This document shows, in pieces, positions 6,604 to 12,550 of a stretch of 12,550 nucleotides of DNA. Made by a program: the position numbers and the translations under genes. The notes under the pieces were generated by a model. The model made no database searches. It had not been told where the DNA came from and saw only the letters and a program-made list of their open reading frames with translations. Source of the DNA: Brachybacterium sp. (GTDB lineage Bacteria > Actinomycetota > Actinomycetes > Actinomycetales > Dermabacteraceae). Position 1 is the stretch's first letter. The number at the start of each line of letters is the position of its first letter. The stretch lies in NCBI GenBank assembly GCA_030451965.1, contig JAKDNE010000055.1, positions 1-12,550 on the forward strand, in the 5' to 3' direction.

Positions 6604-6986
6604 GAGGCGGCCTCCGTCGCGCCCTTTCGCTCGGGATGCTCCATGTGGCTGTGCGCGGCGTGGGAGATCGCGAGGTCCAGCAGCATTCTCACGTGCGGGT
6701 CGTCGAGGCGGTAGAACGCTCGTCGGCCCTCCCGGCGCACGGCGACGATCCGGTGGGCACGCAGCAGCTTCAGGGCGTGGGAGACGGCGGACTCGGAGTG
6801 CTCGGTGACCTCGGCCAGGTCGCTCACGCACAGCTCCCCCTCGAGCAGCACGAGCAGGAGCCGCAGCCGTGCGGGGTCACCGAGGAGGGAGAAGACGTCC
6901 GCGACGTCGGCCACCGCGGACTGCCCGGGGATCCTGGCGCGGATCGCGTCCAGGGCCCCGCCCCCTATCTCTGCACGATTGCTCAT
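6600..6986 (-). CDS. ArsR/SmtB-family metal-sensing repressor, CzrA-type
   Basis: A 128-residue winged-helix dimeric repressor that releases DNA on binding metal. The core is DVFSLLGDPARLRLL (29-43), the recognition region SESAVSHALKLLR (64-76) and the wing VRREGRRAFYRL (83-94). The alpha-5 metal site is complete: Asp96, His98, His109 and His112, with spacings 2, 11 and 3. These match CzrA (D84, H86, H97, H100) and SmtB (D, H, H, E), predicting Zn(II)/Co(II) sensing. The alpha-3 site is incomplete: ELCVSDL has Cys53 but no second Cys, arguing against CadC/ArsR-type arsenic or cadmium sensing. The start at 6986 is chosen over an in-frame ATG at 7166 because the latter adds non-homologous residues and overlaps the divergent gene. 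No Shine-Dalgarno precedes it. An operator-like repeat covers the start codon, implying autoregulation with the CDF gene. Confidence 0.94.
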   Translation of the reverse strand: MSNRAEIGGGALDAIRARIPGQSAVADVADVFSLLGDPARLRLLLVLLEGELCVSDLAEVTEHSESAVSHALKLLRAHRIVAVRREGRRAFYRLDDPHVRMLLDLAISHAAHSHMEHPERKGATEAAS

Positions 6987-6999
6987 ATGTTCAGTATGA
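6983..6999. promoter_or_regulatory. ArsR operator overlapping -10 and start codon
   Basis: TCATA (6983-6987) and TATGA (6995-6999) form a perfect inverted repeat around seven bases. The minus strand contains TGAACATATG, resembling SmtB/CzrA operators (TGAACATATGTTCA-like). The putative -10 CATACT (6998-6993) lies inside the repeat, six bases before the ATG at 6986, which the repeat also covers. Repressor binding would block polymerase directly. Confidence 0.7.
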
Positions 7000-7050
7000 C
7001 AGAGATGGCGAAGGAGCGGTCCCCTCCCACCACCGCACGTGTCGCTGCGC

Positions 7051-7056
7051 GACAAT
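7051..7056 (+). promoter_or_regulatory. -10 element of a likely leaderless lipoate ligase promoter
   Basis: GACAAT followed by six bases (GGCGGC) and the ATG at 7063, with no Shine-Dalgarno. It keeps the A at position 2 and T at position 6 of a -10 hexamer. The -35 is weak. It lies back to back with the arsR promoter in a 76-bp divergent region. Confidence 0.45.
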
Positions 7057-7062
7057 GGCGGC

Positions 7063-8148
7063 ATGGACGAGCGCAGCGACAGCACGGTGAGGCACGGCGA
7101 GTACAAGGTTCGCGACGGCAAGCTGGTAGCGGTCGACGTGACCGCCGCGGACGGGCGGATCAGCACCGCTCACGTCTTCGGGGATTTCTTCCTCGAACCG
7201 GATGATGCCCTCGAGGACCTGGGTGCCGCCCTGTCCGGCATGTCCACGACCGCCACCGCCACCGAGCTGGCCGCCGCGATCACGGCGCGGCTGGCGGCGC
7301 GGCCCGACCCGGTGCAGCTGATCGGCTTCGACGAGGAGGCGGTGGCGATCGCGACGCGGCGGGCCCTGGGGCACGCCACCAGCTGGAGCGATCTGATCTT
7401 CGACGTCATCGATCCGGTGGTGCTGCCGCCGGTGATGCACGTAGCCCTCGACGAGGTGCTGCCCCTCGAGGTCGTCGCCGGGCGCCGCAACCCGCACTTC
7501 CGGATCTGGGACTGGGACTCCCCGCTGGTGGTGATCGGCTCCTACCAGTCCCTGCGCAACGAGATCGACGCCGAGGGTGCCGCGGCGCACGACATCGGCG
7601 TGGTGCGCCGCATCACCGGCGGCGGCGCCATGTTCATGGAGCAGGGCAACTGCATCACCTATTCGCTGGTGGTTCCGACCTCGCTGGTGGAGGGGCTCAG
7701 CTTCGAGCAGTCCTACGCCTATCTCGACGACTGGGTGATGGGGGCGCTGGCCGAGATCGGGGTCAAGGCCCGCTACGTGCCGCTGAACGACATCGCCTCC
7801 GAGCAGGGCAAGATCGGCGGCGCCGCCCAGCGCCGGTTCGCCGGTGGAGTGCTGCTGCATCACGTGACGATGAGCTACGACATCGACGCCGACAAGATGG
7901 GCGAGGTGCTGCGGGTCGGCAAGGAGAAGCTCTCCGACAAGGGCACCCGCAGCGCGAACAAGCGGGTGGACCCGATGCGCACGCAGACGGGCCTGGCCCG
8001 CGAGCAGATCATCGACGGCTTCCTGGAGTTCTTCCGCGCCCGTTACGACACGGTGGGCTCGACCTACACCGAGGACGAGCTTGCCAAGGCCCGCGAGCTG
8101 GTGGAGACCAAGTTCGGCACCCCGGAGTGGACTGCCCGGGTGCCGTGA
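7063..8148 (+). CDS. Lipoate-protein ligase family protein with N-terminal accessory domain
   Basis: A 361-residue member of the lipoate/biotin ligase fold, expected to attach lipoate (or octanoate) to lysines of 2-oxoacid dehydrogenase or glycine-cleavage proteins in the cytoplasm. Catalytic-domain motifs are RRITGGGA (182-189) and GKIGGAAQRR with Lys250, equivalent to the essential Lys133 of E. coli LplA, followed by GGVLLHH. Residues 13-85 (EYKVRDGKLVAVDV...AHVFGDFFLEP) resemble the LplA C-terminal accessory domain (compare FTWGGVELHFDVEKG...VFTDSL), so the domain order is reversed relative to E. coli. After GGG, AMFMEQGN replaces the usual AVFHDLGN. The start at 7063 is chosen from the -10-like GACAAT six bases upstream; ATGs at 7039 and 7055 are less likely. 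No lipoyl-protein or LipA gene is present to define the target. It converges on the phosphoesterase with a 3-bp gap. Confidence 0.9.
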   Translation: MDERSDSTVRHGEYKVRDGKLVAVDVTAADGRISTAHVFGDFFLEPDDALEDLGAALSGMSTTATATELAAAITARLAARPDPVQLIGFDEEAVAIATRRALGHATSWSDLIFDVIDPVVLPPVMHVALDEVLPLEVVAGRRNPHFRIWDWDSPLVVIGSYQSLRNEIDAEGAAAHDIGVVRRITGGGAMFMEQGNCITYSLVVPTSLVEGLSFEQSYAYLDDWVMGALAEIGVKARYVPLNDIASEQGKIGGAAQRRFAGGVLLHHVTMSYDIDADKMGEVLRVGKEKLSDKGTRSANKRVDPMRTQTGLAREQIIDGFLEFFRARYDTVGSTYTEDELAKARELVETKFGTPEWTARVP

Positions 8149-8151
8149 CGC

Positions 8152-8922
8152 TCAGCCGGTCCCGGCGGTGAGACCCAGTGCCGCGTGGGCCCCTCGGTAG
8201 ATCCCGGTGCGCAGCTCGATCTCGTAGGCCCCGGCCTCGGGCATGCCGAGTGCGCGGGCCGCCGCGATCTCGGCCTCGACGTCGTAGGGCACCCGCACGA
8301 ACTGGATCCCGAACGGGGCGCCCGTCCCGTCCTCAGGATCGCCCTCGAGGACCGCGTAGGAGGGGGTCGGCTCATCGAGCTGGTTGCCCACGCTGCCGAC
8401 GTTGACGAGCATCCCCTCCCGGCCCGAGCGCAGGAACGGGTCATGGATGTCGCCGTAGACGACGACGTCCGCCGGCTCCTCGCCGCCGGTGAACGATGTC
8501 GGGGTGAACATCATCGCGAAGTCCTCTGGGCCGTGACCTCGCATGACCCGGGTGAATTCGTCGACCGGGGACGCGTGCAGGACACGCACCCGTCGGCCGG
8601 AGAGCTGGAGGTCCAGACTGCCGGGCAGCGCGAACAGCCACTGCCGGTCCCGGGCGGAGAGCTCCTCGCGCCACCAGGCCTGGCCGTCGCTGCGCAGCTC
8701 GCCGTCCCCGGCGATGACCACCTCCCAGTTGCCGCGCACGGTCGCCTCGCAGCGCTCCCGGGTCAGGGCGGTGCAGGCGGCACCGCGCGGCCCCTTGCCC
8801 ACCACGTCACCGAGGTTCAGGATCCGGGTGATGCCCCGGGAGGCGATGTCGGCGAGCACCGCCTGGTAGGCGGTGAGGTTGCCATGCACATCGGAGACCA
8901 CGGCGAGGCGCTGAAGAGACAT
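8152..8922 (-). CDS. Metallophosphoesterase family protein
   Basis: A 256-residue cytoplasmic protein of the calcineurin-like (Metallophos_2) fold, probably a metal-dependent phosphodiesterase or phosphatase of unknown substrate. Motifs in order are DVHGN (Asp11, His13), LGDVVGKGP (Asp39), GNWE (Asn65), LHASP (His116) and YGDIHDP (Asp158, His160), then VNVGSVGNQ (173-180). The metal ligands Asp, His, Asp, Asn and His are in place. Two positions deviate: GNH[D/E] is GNWE, and GHTH is GDIH. The GNxD position is known to vary in this group, but I do not recall the loss of His in GHxH as common. The start at 8922 is supported by TACGGT six bases upstream. The GGAG between them is too close to the ATG to act as a normal ribosome-binding site. 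It is divergent from valS. Confidence 0.88.
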   Translation of the reverse strand: MSLQRLAVVSDVHGNLTAYQAVLADIASRGITRILNLGDVVGKGPRGAACTALTRERCEATVRGNWEVVIAGDGELRSDGQAWWREELSARDRQWLFALPGSLDLQLSGRRVRVLHASPVDEFTRVMRGHGPEDFAMMFTPTSFTGGEEPADVVVYGDIHDPFLRSGREGMLVNVGSVGNQLDEPTPSYAVLEGDPEDGTGAPFGIQFVRVPYDVEAEIAAARALGMPEAGAYEIELRTGIYRGAHAALGLTAGTG

Positions 8923-8928
8923 GGCTCC

Positions 8929-8934
8929 ACCGTA
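8929..8934 (-). promoter_or_regulatory. -10 element of a likely leaderless phosphoesterase promoter
   Basis: The minus strand reads TACGGT, six bases (GGAGCC), then ATG at 8922. The spacing equals that at the SDR, arsR and lipoate ligase genes. A GGAG in the six bases lies only 2 nt from the ATG. Confidence 0.45.
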
Positions 8935-9020
8935 CGACCGCCGAGGCGCACCGGACGCCCGTCGACCGGGCCCCTGCGGCCGCGTCCGGAGCGAGGGCGC
9001 TCACACTGTCACCGCCTGCG

Positions 9021-9048
9021 TTGCACGCCGCGACAGACCTGGAACAAT
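9021..9048 (+). promoter_or_regulatory. valS promoter, likely leaderless
   Basis: The -35 TTGCAC (9021-9026) and -10 AACAAT (9043-9048) are separated by 16 bp. The -10 ends seven bases before the ATG at 9056, so transcription would start at or beside the start codon. No Shine-Dalgarno is present. The -35 matches the consensus TTGACA at four of six positions, making this the best complete promoter of the leaderless set. Confidence 0.6.
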
Positions 9049-9055
9049 GTCCCCC

Positions 9056-11731
9056 ATGACCGATACTGCACCGCGCCCCGACTCCACCATCCCCGACCGC
9101 CCCTCCCTCGAGGGCCTCGAGGAGAAGTGGGACAGCGTATGGAGCGAGCAGGACCTCTACGCCTTCGACCCGGAGACCACCCGTGACCAGGTCTTCAGCG
9201 TCGACACCCCGCCTCCGACCGCCTCGGGTGCGCTGCACGTCGGCCACGTGTTCGGCTACTCCCAGGCGGACATGATCGTGCGCTATCAGCGCATGCGCGG
9301 CAAGAACGTGTTCTATCCGCTGGGCTGGGACGACAACGGCCTGCCCACCGAGCGTCGCGCCCAGAACTACTACGGCGTGCGCTGCGACCCCTCGCTGCCC
9401 TACGAGGAGGGCTTCACTCCCCCGCAGGAGGGCGGCTCGAACAAGTCGTCGAAGGCCGCGAACCAGCTGCCGATCTCGCGCCGCAACTTCATCGAGCTGT
9501 GCGAGCAGCTCACCGCGCTGGATGAGAAGTCCTTCGAGGACGTGTTCCGCGCCCTCGGCCTCTCGGTGGACTGGGACCACAGCTACCAGACGATCAACTC
9601 GGCCTCCCGCGCGACCTCCCAGCGTGCGTTCCTCGAGAACCTGCAGCAGGGCCAGGCCTACCAGTCCGAGGCCCCCACCATGTGGGACGTCACCTACCGC
9701 ACCGCGGTGGCGCAGGCCGAGCAGGAGGACCGCGAGCGGGAGGGCGCCTACCACCGGATCGGCTTCACCCGCACGGACGGCACCGGGGAGGCGGTGTTCA
9801 TCGAGACCACCCGGCCCGAGCTGCTGCCCGCCTGTGTGGCCCTGGTCGCCCATCCCGACGACGAGCGGTACCAGGGCCTGTTCGGCTCCACCGTCACCTC
9901 TCCCCTGTTCGGGGTCGAGGTGCCCGTGATGGCGCACCCCCTCGCCCAGCCCGACAAGGGCGCCGGCATCGCGATGATCTGCACCTTCGGCGACTCCAAC
10001 GACGTCACCTGGTGGCGTGAGCTCTCGCTGCCCACCCGTTCGGTGGTGGGCCGTGACGGCCGTTTCCTGCCGGAGGCGCCCTGGATCTCCACCGAGGAGG
10101 GCCAGGCCCGCTACGCGGAGCTCGCGGGGCTGACCGTGTTCAGCGCGCAGAAGCGAGTGGTGGAGATGGTCACCGAGTCCGGGGACCTGGTGGGCGAGCC
10201 GGAGAAGGTCATGCACCCGGTGAAGTTCTACGAGAACGGCGACAAGCCGCTGGAGTTCGTGACCTCGCGCCAGTGGTACCTCACCAATGGCGGTCGTGAC
10301 CAGTCCGAGGGCGGACTGCGCGATGAGCTGATCGCGCGTGGTGCGGAGCTGACCTGGCATCCCGCCTACATGGAATCCCGCTACCGCAACTGGGTGGAGG
10401 GGCTGACCGGAGACTGGCTGATCTCCCGCCAGCGCTTCTACGGCGTGCCCTTCCCGCTCTGGTATGCGGTGGGCGCCGAGGGCGAGACCGACCACGACAC
10501 GGTGCTCACCCCACCGATCGAGGCCCTGCCGATCGATCCCACCACCGACGTGCCGGCCGGCTTCACCGAGTCCCAGCGCAACCAGCCGGGCGGCTTCACC
10601 GCCGATCCCGACATCCTCGACACCTGGGCCACGTCCTCGTTGACTCCGCAGCTCGCGGGCGGCTGGAACTCGCAGGCGGACTCCGACGGGCTCTTCGACA
10701 AGGTGTACCCGATGGATCTGCGCCCCCAGGGCCACGACATCATCCGCACCTGGCTGTTCTCCACCATCGTGCGCTCCCACCTGCAGCAGGACTCGCTGCC
10801 GTGGAAGCACGCCTCGATCAACGGCTGGATCCTGGATCCGGACCGCAAGAAGATGTCCAAATCCAAGGGCAACGTGGTCACCCCCATCGGGCTGCTGCAG
10901 CAGCACGGCTCCGACGGAGTGCGCTACTGGGCGGGCCGCGCCCGCCAGGGAGTGGACACCGCCTTCGACGAGGGGCAGATGAAGATCGGTCGCCGCCTGG
11001 CGATCAAGATCCTCAACGCCTCGAAGTTCGCGCTCGGCTTCGGGTCGGCGCCGGCCGATCCGGCCGGGCGCCTCGCGGCCGATCCGGCGGTCGTCACCGA
11101 TCCGCTGGACCGGGCGCTGCTGGCAGAGCTGGCCCAGGTCGTCGAGCAGGCCACGGCCGCCTTCGACGACATGGACTACGCCCGCAGCCTCGAAGCGGTC
11201 GAGCCGTTCTTCTGGGCGTTCTGCGACGACTACATCGAGCTGGTCAAGGAGCGTGCTCACGGCAACTCCCCCGCCGGCGAGGCCGGGGCCGCCTCGGCCC
11301 GCGCCGCGCTCGCGATCACGCTCGAGGTGCTGCTGCGCCTGTTCGCGCCGGTGGTCGTGTTCGCGACCGAGGAGGTCTGGTCGTGGTGGCGCGACGGCAG
11401 CGTGCACACCCAGGCCTGGCCCCAGGCGGCACCGCTGCGTGAGGCCGCCGCCGGTCAGGACGCGGCGCTCGTGGACACGGTGGCCCAGGCCGCGATCACG
11501 CTGCGACGCCTCAAGTCCGATGCGAAGGTCTCCCAGAAGACCCCGATCCTGAGGGTGAGGGTCGAGGCCCCGCAGCAGGCGCTCGCCCATCTCGAGGCCG
11601 CCGCCGCAGATCTCACGGCGCTGGGCCGGATCGAGCAGCTCGAGCTGGTCGTCGGAGAGGGCGAGGAGATCCTCACCCGCGACGTCGAGCTCGGCGAGCC
11701 GCCGGTCAAGCAGCCCCGCAGCCAGGGCTGA
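9056..11731 (+). CDS. valS: Valyl-tRNA synthetase, archaeal/Rickettsia-like type
   Basis: An 891-residue cytoplasmic class Ia synthetase charging tRNA-Val. The ATP site is PPPTASGALHVGH with HVGH at 61-64. KMSKS is at 599-603 (KKMSKSKGNVV). The WDDNGLPTERR and NYYGVRCD segments after the HIGH motif are those of the archaeal-type ValRS found in Rickettsia and, as I recall, in Micrococcales, not the WxPGxDHAGIATQ form of E. coli and mycobacteria. The CP1 editing domain includes IETTRPELLPACVALVAHP. The anticodon-binding domain (about 680-800) is followed by a short tail rather than a long coiled-coil arm. The ATG at 9056 is chosen from the promoter spacing. An in-frame ATG three codons upstream (9047) overlaps the -10, and the frame remains open to 8921 without similarity. 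The PH-domain gene follows after 29 bp and may be cotranscribed. Confidence 0.97.
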   Translation: MTDTAPRPDSTIPDRPSLEGLEEKWDSVWSEQDLYAFDPETTRDQVFSVDTPPPTASGALHVGHVFGYSQADMIVRYQRMRGKNVFYPLGWDDNGLPTERRAQNYYGVRCDPSLPYEEGFTPPQEGGSNKSSKAANQLPISRRNFIELCEQLTALDEKSFEDVFRALGLSVDWDHSYQTINSASRATSQRAFLENLQQGQAYQSEAPTMWDVTYRTAVAQAEQEDREREGAYHRIGFTRTDGTGEAVFIETTRPELLPACVALVAHPDDERYQGLFGSTVTSPLFGVEVPVMAHPLAQPDKGAGIAMICTFGDSNDVTWWRELSLPTRSVVGRDGRFLPEAPWISTEEGQARYAELAGLTVFSAQKRVVEMVTESGDLVGEPEKVMHPVKFYENGDKPLEFVTSRQWYLTNGGRDQSEGGLRDELIARGAELTWHPAYMESRYRNWVEGLTGDWLISRQRFYGVPFPLWYAVGAEGETDHDTVLTPPIEALPIDPTTDVPAGFTESQRNQPGGFTADPDILDTWATSSLTPQLAGGWNSQADSDGLFDKVYPMDLRPQGHDIIRTWLFSTIVRSHLQQDSLPWKHASINGWILDPDRKKMSKSKGNVVTPIGLLQQHGSDGVRYWAGRARQGVDTAFDEGQMKIGRRLAIKILNASKFALGFGSAPADPAGRLAADPAVVTDPLDRALLAELAQVVEQATAAFDDMDYARSLEAVEPFFWAFCDDYIELVKERAHGNSPAGEAGAASARAALAITLEVLLRLFAPVVVFATEEVWSWWRDGSVHTQAWPQAAPLREAAAGQDAALVDTVAQAAITLRRLKSDAKVSQKTPILRVRVEAPQQALAHLEAAAADLTALGRIEQLELVVGEGEEILTRDVELGEPPVKQPRSQG

Positions 11732-11760
11732 GCCGGCGCCGGAACCGAGAAGGGGACTCC

Positions 11761-12252
11761 ATGGGCTCGACCACCGTCCGCGCAGGATCGAGCTCCGGGC
11801 TCATGTGGGCCGCTGCCGGACTCGTCTTCATCGGCGTCTTCACGGCACTGTTCGCGGTGGCCCTGCTGGTCCGCGGCGATCTGCTGGGTGCCGTGCTCGT
11901 GGTGCTGCTCGGGCTGCTGGTGATCGCGGCCGGCGTGGCGCTCTTCCTGCTCGCGCGCCGTGCCGCAGCGCATCTCGACGACCGCGGCGTCGCCTGGTCC
12001 ACGATGTTCGGCGCCCGCGGCTTCGTGCCGTGGGAGCAGGTGCATGAGGTGGTGGTTCCCGAGATGCACGAACCCGGTGAGGCAGTGCTGCTCCGGCTGC
12101 GCGACGGCTCCGTGGTGCCGATCGCACCACTGCGCAAGACACAGAGCGGCGATGACAGCACCGGTGCGCATCCGTGGTACCTGCGAGCCGGGGCGGCCGT
12201 GATCCACGCCCATCAGCAGTGGCTCGCCCAGAATCCACCGCAGGGCCGCTGA
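11761..12252 (+). CDS. Small membrane protein with two helices and a PH-like domain (hypothetical)
   Basis: A 163-residue protein of unknown function. Two strongly hydrophobic spans (about 14-37 and 41-65) are separated by a short RGD turn. Both ends are therefore cytoplasmic if RR at 66-67 stays inside. Residues 70-160 look like a bacterial PH-type beta domain: LDDRGVAWSTMFG, RGFVPWEQVHEVVVPE and AVLLRLRDGSVVPIAPL alternate in the way of such strands, including the WEQV motif common to them. The end is a helix (WYLRAGAAVIHAHQQWL). The start has AAGGGG about 6 nt upstream. It follows valS by 29 bp without a visible terminator, so cotranscription is likely. The family assignment rests on pattern only. 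Confidence 0.75.
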   Translation: MGSTTVRAGSSSGLMWAAAGLVFIGVFTALFAVALLVRGDLLGAVLVVLLGLLVIAAGVALFLLARRAAAHLDDRGVAWSTMFGARGFVPWEQVHEVVVPEMHEPGEAVLLRLRDGSVVPIAPLRKTQSGDDSTGAHPWYLRAGAAVIHAHQQWLAQNPPQGR

Positions 12253-12269
12253 GCAACTGACCCGCTGAA

Positions 12270-12281
12270 GGAGTCGGCTCC
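12270..12281. terminator. Weak hairpin between convergent genes
   Basis: GGAG/CTCC with a TCGG loop lies in the 37-bp gap between the stops at 12252 and 12290. A CGC/GCG outer stem may extend it. There is no T-run on either strand, so a bidirectional terminator role is only suggested by position. Confidence 0.25.
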
Positions 12282-12289
12282 GGCGCAGC

Positions 12290-12550
12290 TCAGTCGAAGG
12301 GGTTGAGGGCGCTCAGCGTGGATCCCGCTGCGCTGGTGGCGCCGTTCCATGCGCCCTGCGCGTCGTCGATCATGCTGTCGACGTTGTAGTCGCCGGGAGT
12401 GATGGATTCGAGGATCGCATTGGGGCTGACTGACACCGTGCCACCGCCGCCCAGGCCGAGCTCCAAAGCAACCCTGCCGCCGACGTTGAACGAGACCTCA
12501 TCGGTGGACAGGGTGTAGCCGGCACTGGCGTTCCCCCCCGCCCCAGCGGT
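12290..12550 (-). CDS. C-terminal part of an unrecognised Gly/Ala-rich protein (continues beyond window end)
   Basis: An open frame runs from base 12550 to a TGA at 12290, giving the last 86 residues. The sequence is rich in Gly, Ala, Ser and Asn, with no Lys and almost no basic residues. Alternating short strands (GYTLSTDEVSFNVGGRVALELGLG, GGGTVSVSPNAI) precede an acidic stretch (TPGDYNVDSMIDDAQGAW), and it ends in NPFD. Low charge and beta-like repeats suggest a secreted or cell-surface protein. The texture resembles C-terminal regions of large actinobacterial WXG/T7SS-associated proteins, but that is impression only. Third codon positions are slightly less GC-biased than in the housekeeping genes here (for example GCT, TTG, TCA, GAA, AAT). 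The start and most of the gene are outside the window. Confidence 0.75.
   Translation of the reverse strand, partial: TAGAGGNASAGYTLSTDEVSFNVGGRVALELGLGGGGTVSVSPNAILESITPGDYNVDSMIDDAQGAWNGATSAAGSTLSALNPFD

Noticed and set aside
6987..7166. N-terminal extension of the ArsR protein from the ATG at 7166
   Set aside because: It adds 60 non-homologous residues and overlaps the divergent lipoate ligase gene, and the operator/-10 lies downstream of it.
8807..11590. 927-codon minus-strand open frame opposite valS
   Set aside because: Shadow of valS. The sequence is low-complexity with no recognisable domain, and it also runs across the phosphoesterase start.
1..12550. CRISPR arrays, tRNA genes, insertion sequences or prophage genes
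   Set aside because: I saw no spaced direct repeats, no cloverleaf with a T-loop GTTCRA-type motif, and no transposase, integrase or phage-like protein on either strand.

Overview
The window looks like an ordinary stretch of chromosome from a high-GC actinobacterium. Base composition is uniformly GC-rich and the genes have strongly GC-biased third codon positions. The ileS leader is an actinobacterial-type T-box. The valyl-tRNA synthetase is the archaeal/Rickettsia-like type that I associate with Micrococcales. A Dermabacteraceae-like genus such as Brachybacterium would fit, but this is an inference and not something the sequence proves. I see no insertion sequences, phage genes, CRISPR array, rRNA or tRNA.

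Layout. 1-1426 (-) is the N-terminal 475 codons of ileS. It is preceded by a translational T-box riboswitch (about 1436-1684) and a sigma-70-like promoter (1691-1719). 1884-2108 (+) encodes a 74-residue exported peptide with inverted repeats on either side. 2241-2513 (+) encodes a stand-alone [2Fe-2S] ferredoxin. It converges on a 74-residue two-helix membrane protein (2552-2776, -). An SDR oxidoreductase (4852-5646, -) overlaps by one base a 625-residue ABC exporter half-transporter (2975-4852, -). 5698-6603 (-) and 6600-6986 (-) form a metal-efflux operon of a CzrA/SmtB-type zinc sensor followed by a CDF exporter. Diverging from it is a lipoate-protein ligase with its accessory domain at the N-terminus (7063-8148, +). 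That gene ends 3 bp from a convergent metallophosphoesterase (8152-8922, -). Divergent from the phosphoesterase is valS (9056-11731, +), followed by a small membrane protein with a PH-like domain (11761-12252, +). The window ends in the C-terminal 86 residues of an unrecognised glycine-rich protein (12290-12550, -).

How the genes work together. Two class Ia synthetases (Ile and Val) read outward from a block of small operons. The arsR-CDF pair is a self-contained circuit: the sensor has all four alpha-5 zinc ligands, and an inverted repeat sits on its own -10 element and start codon. Most other neighbours have no obvious shared pathway.

The strongest signals are regulatory. One is the ileS T-box, for which mutually exclusive antisequestrator and Shine-Dalgarno-sequestrator helices can be drawn. 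The other is a recurring arrangement in which five genes have a -10-like hexamer 6 or 7 bp before the ATG and no usable Shine-Dalgarno, as expected for leaderless transcripts. I found no convincing wholly new multi-gene system.
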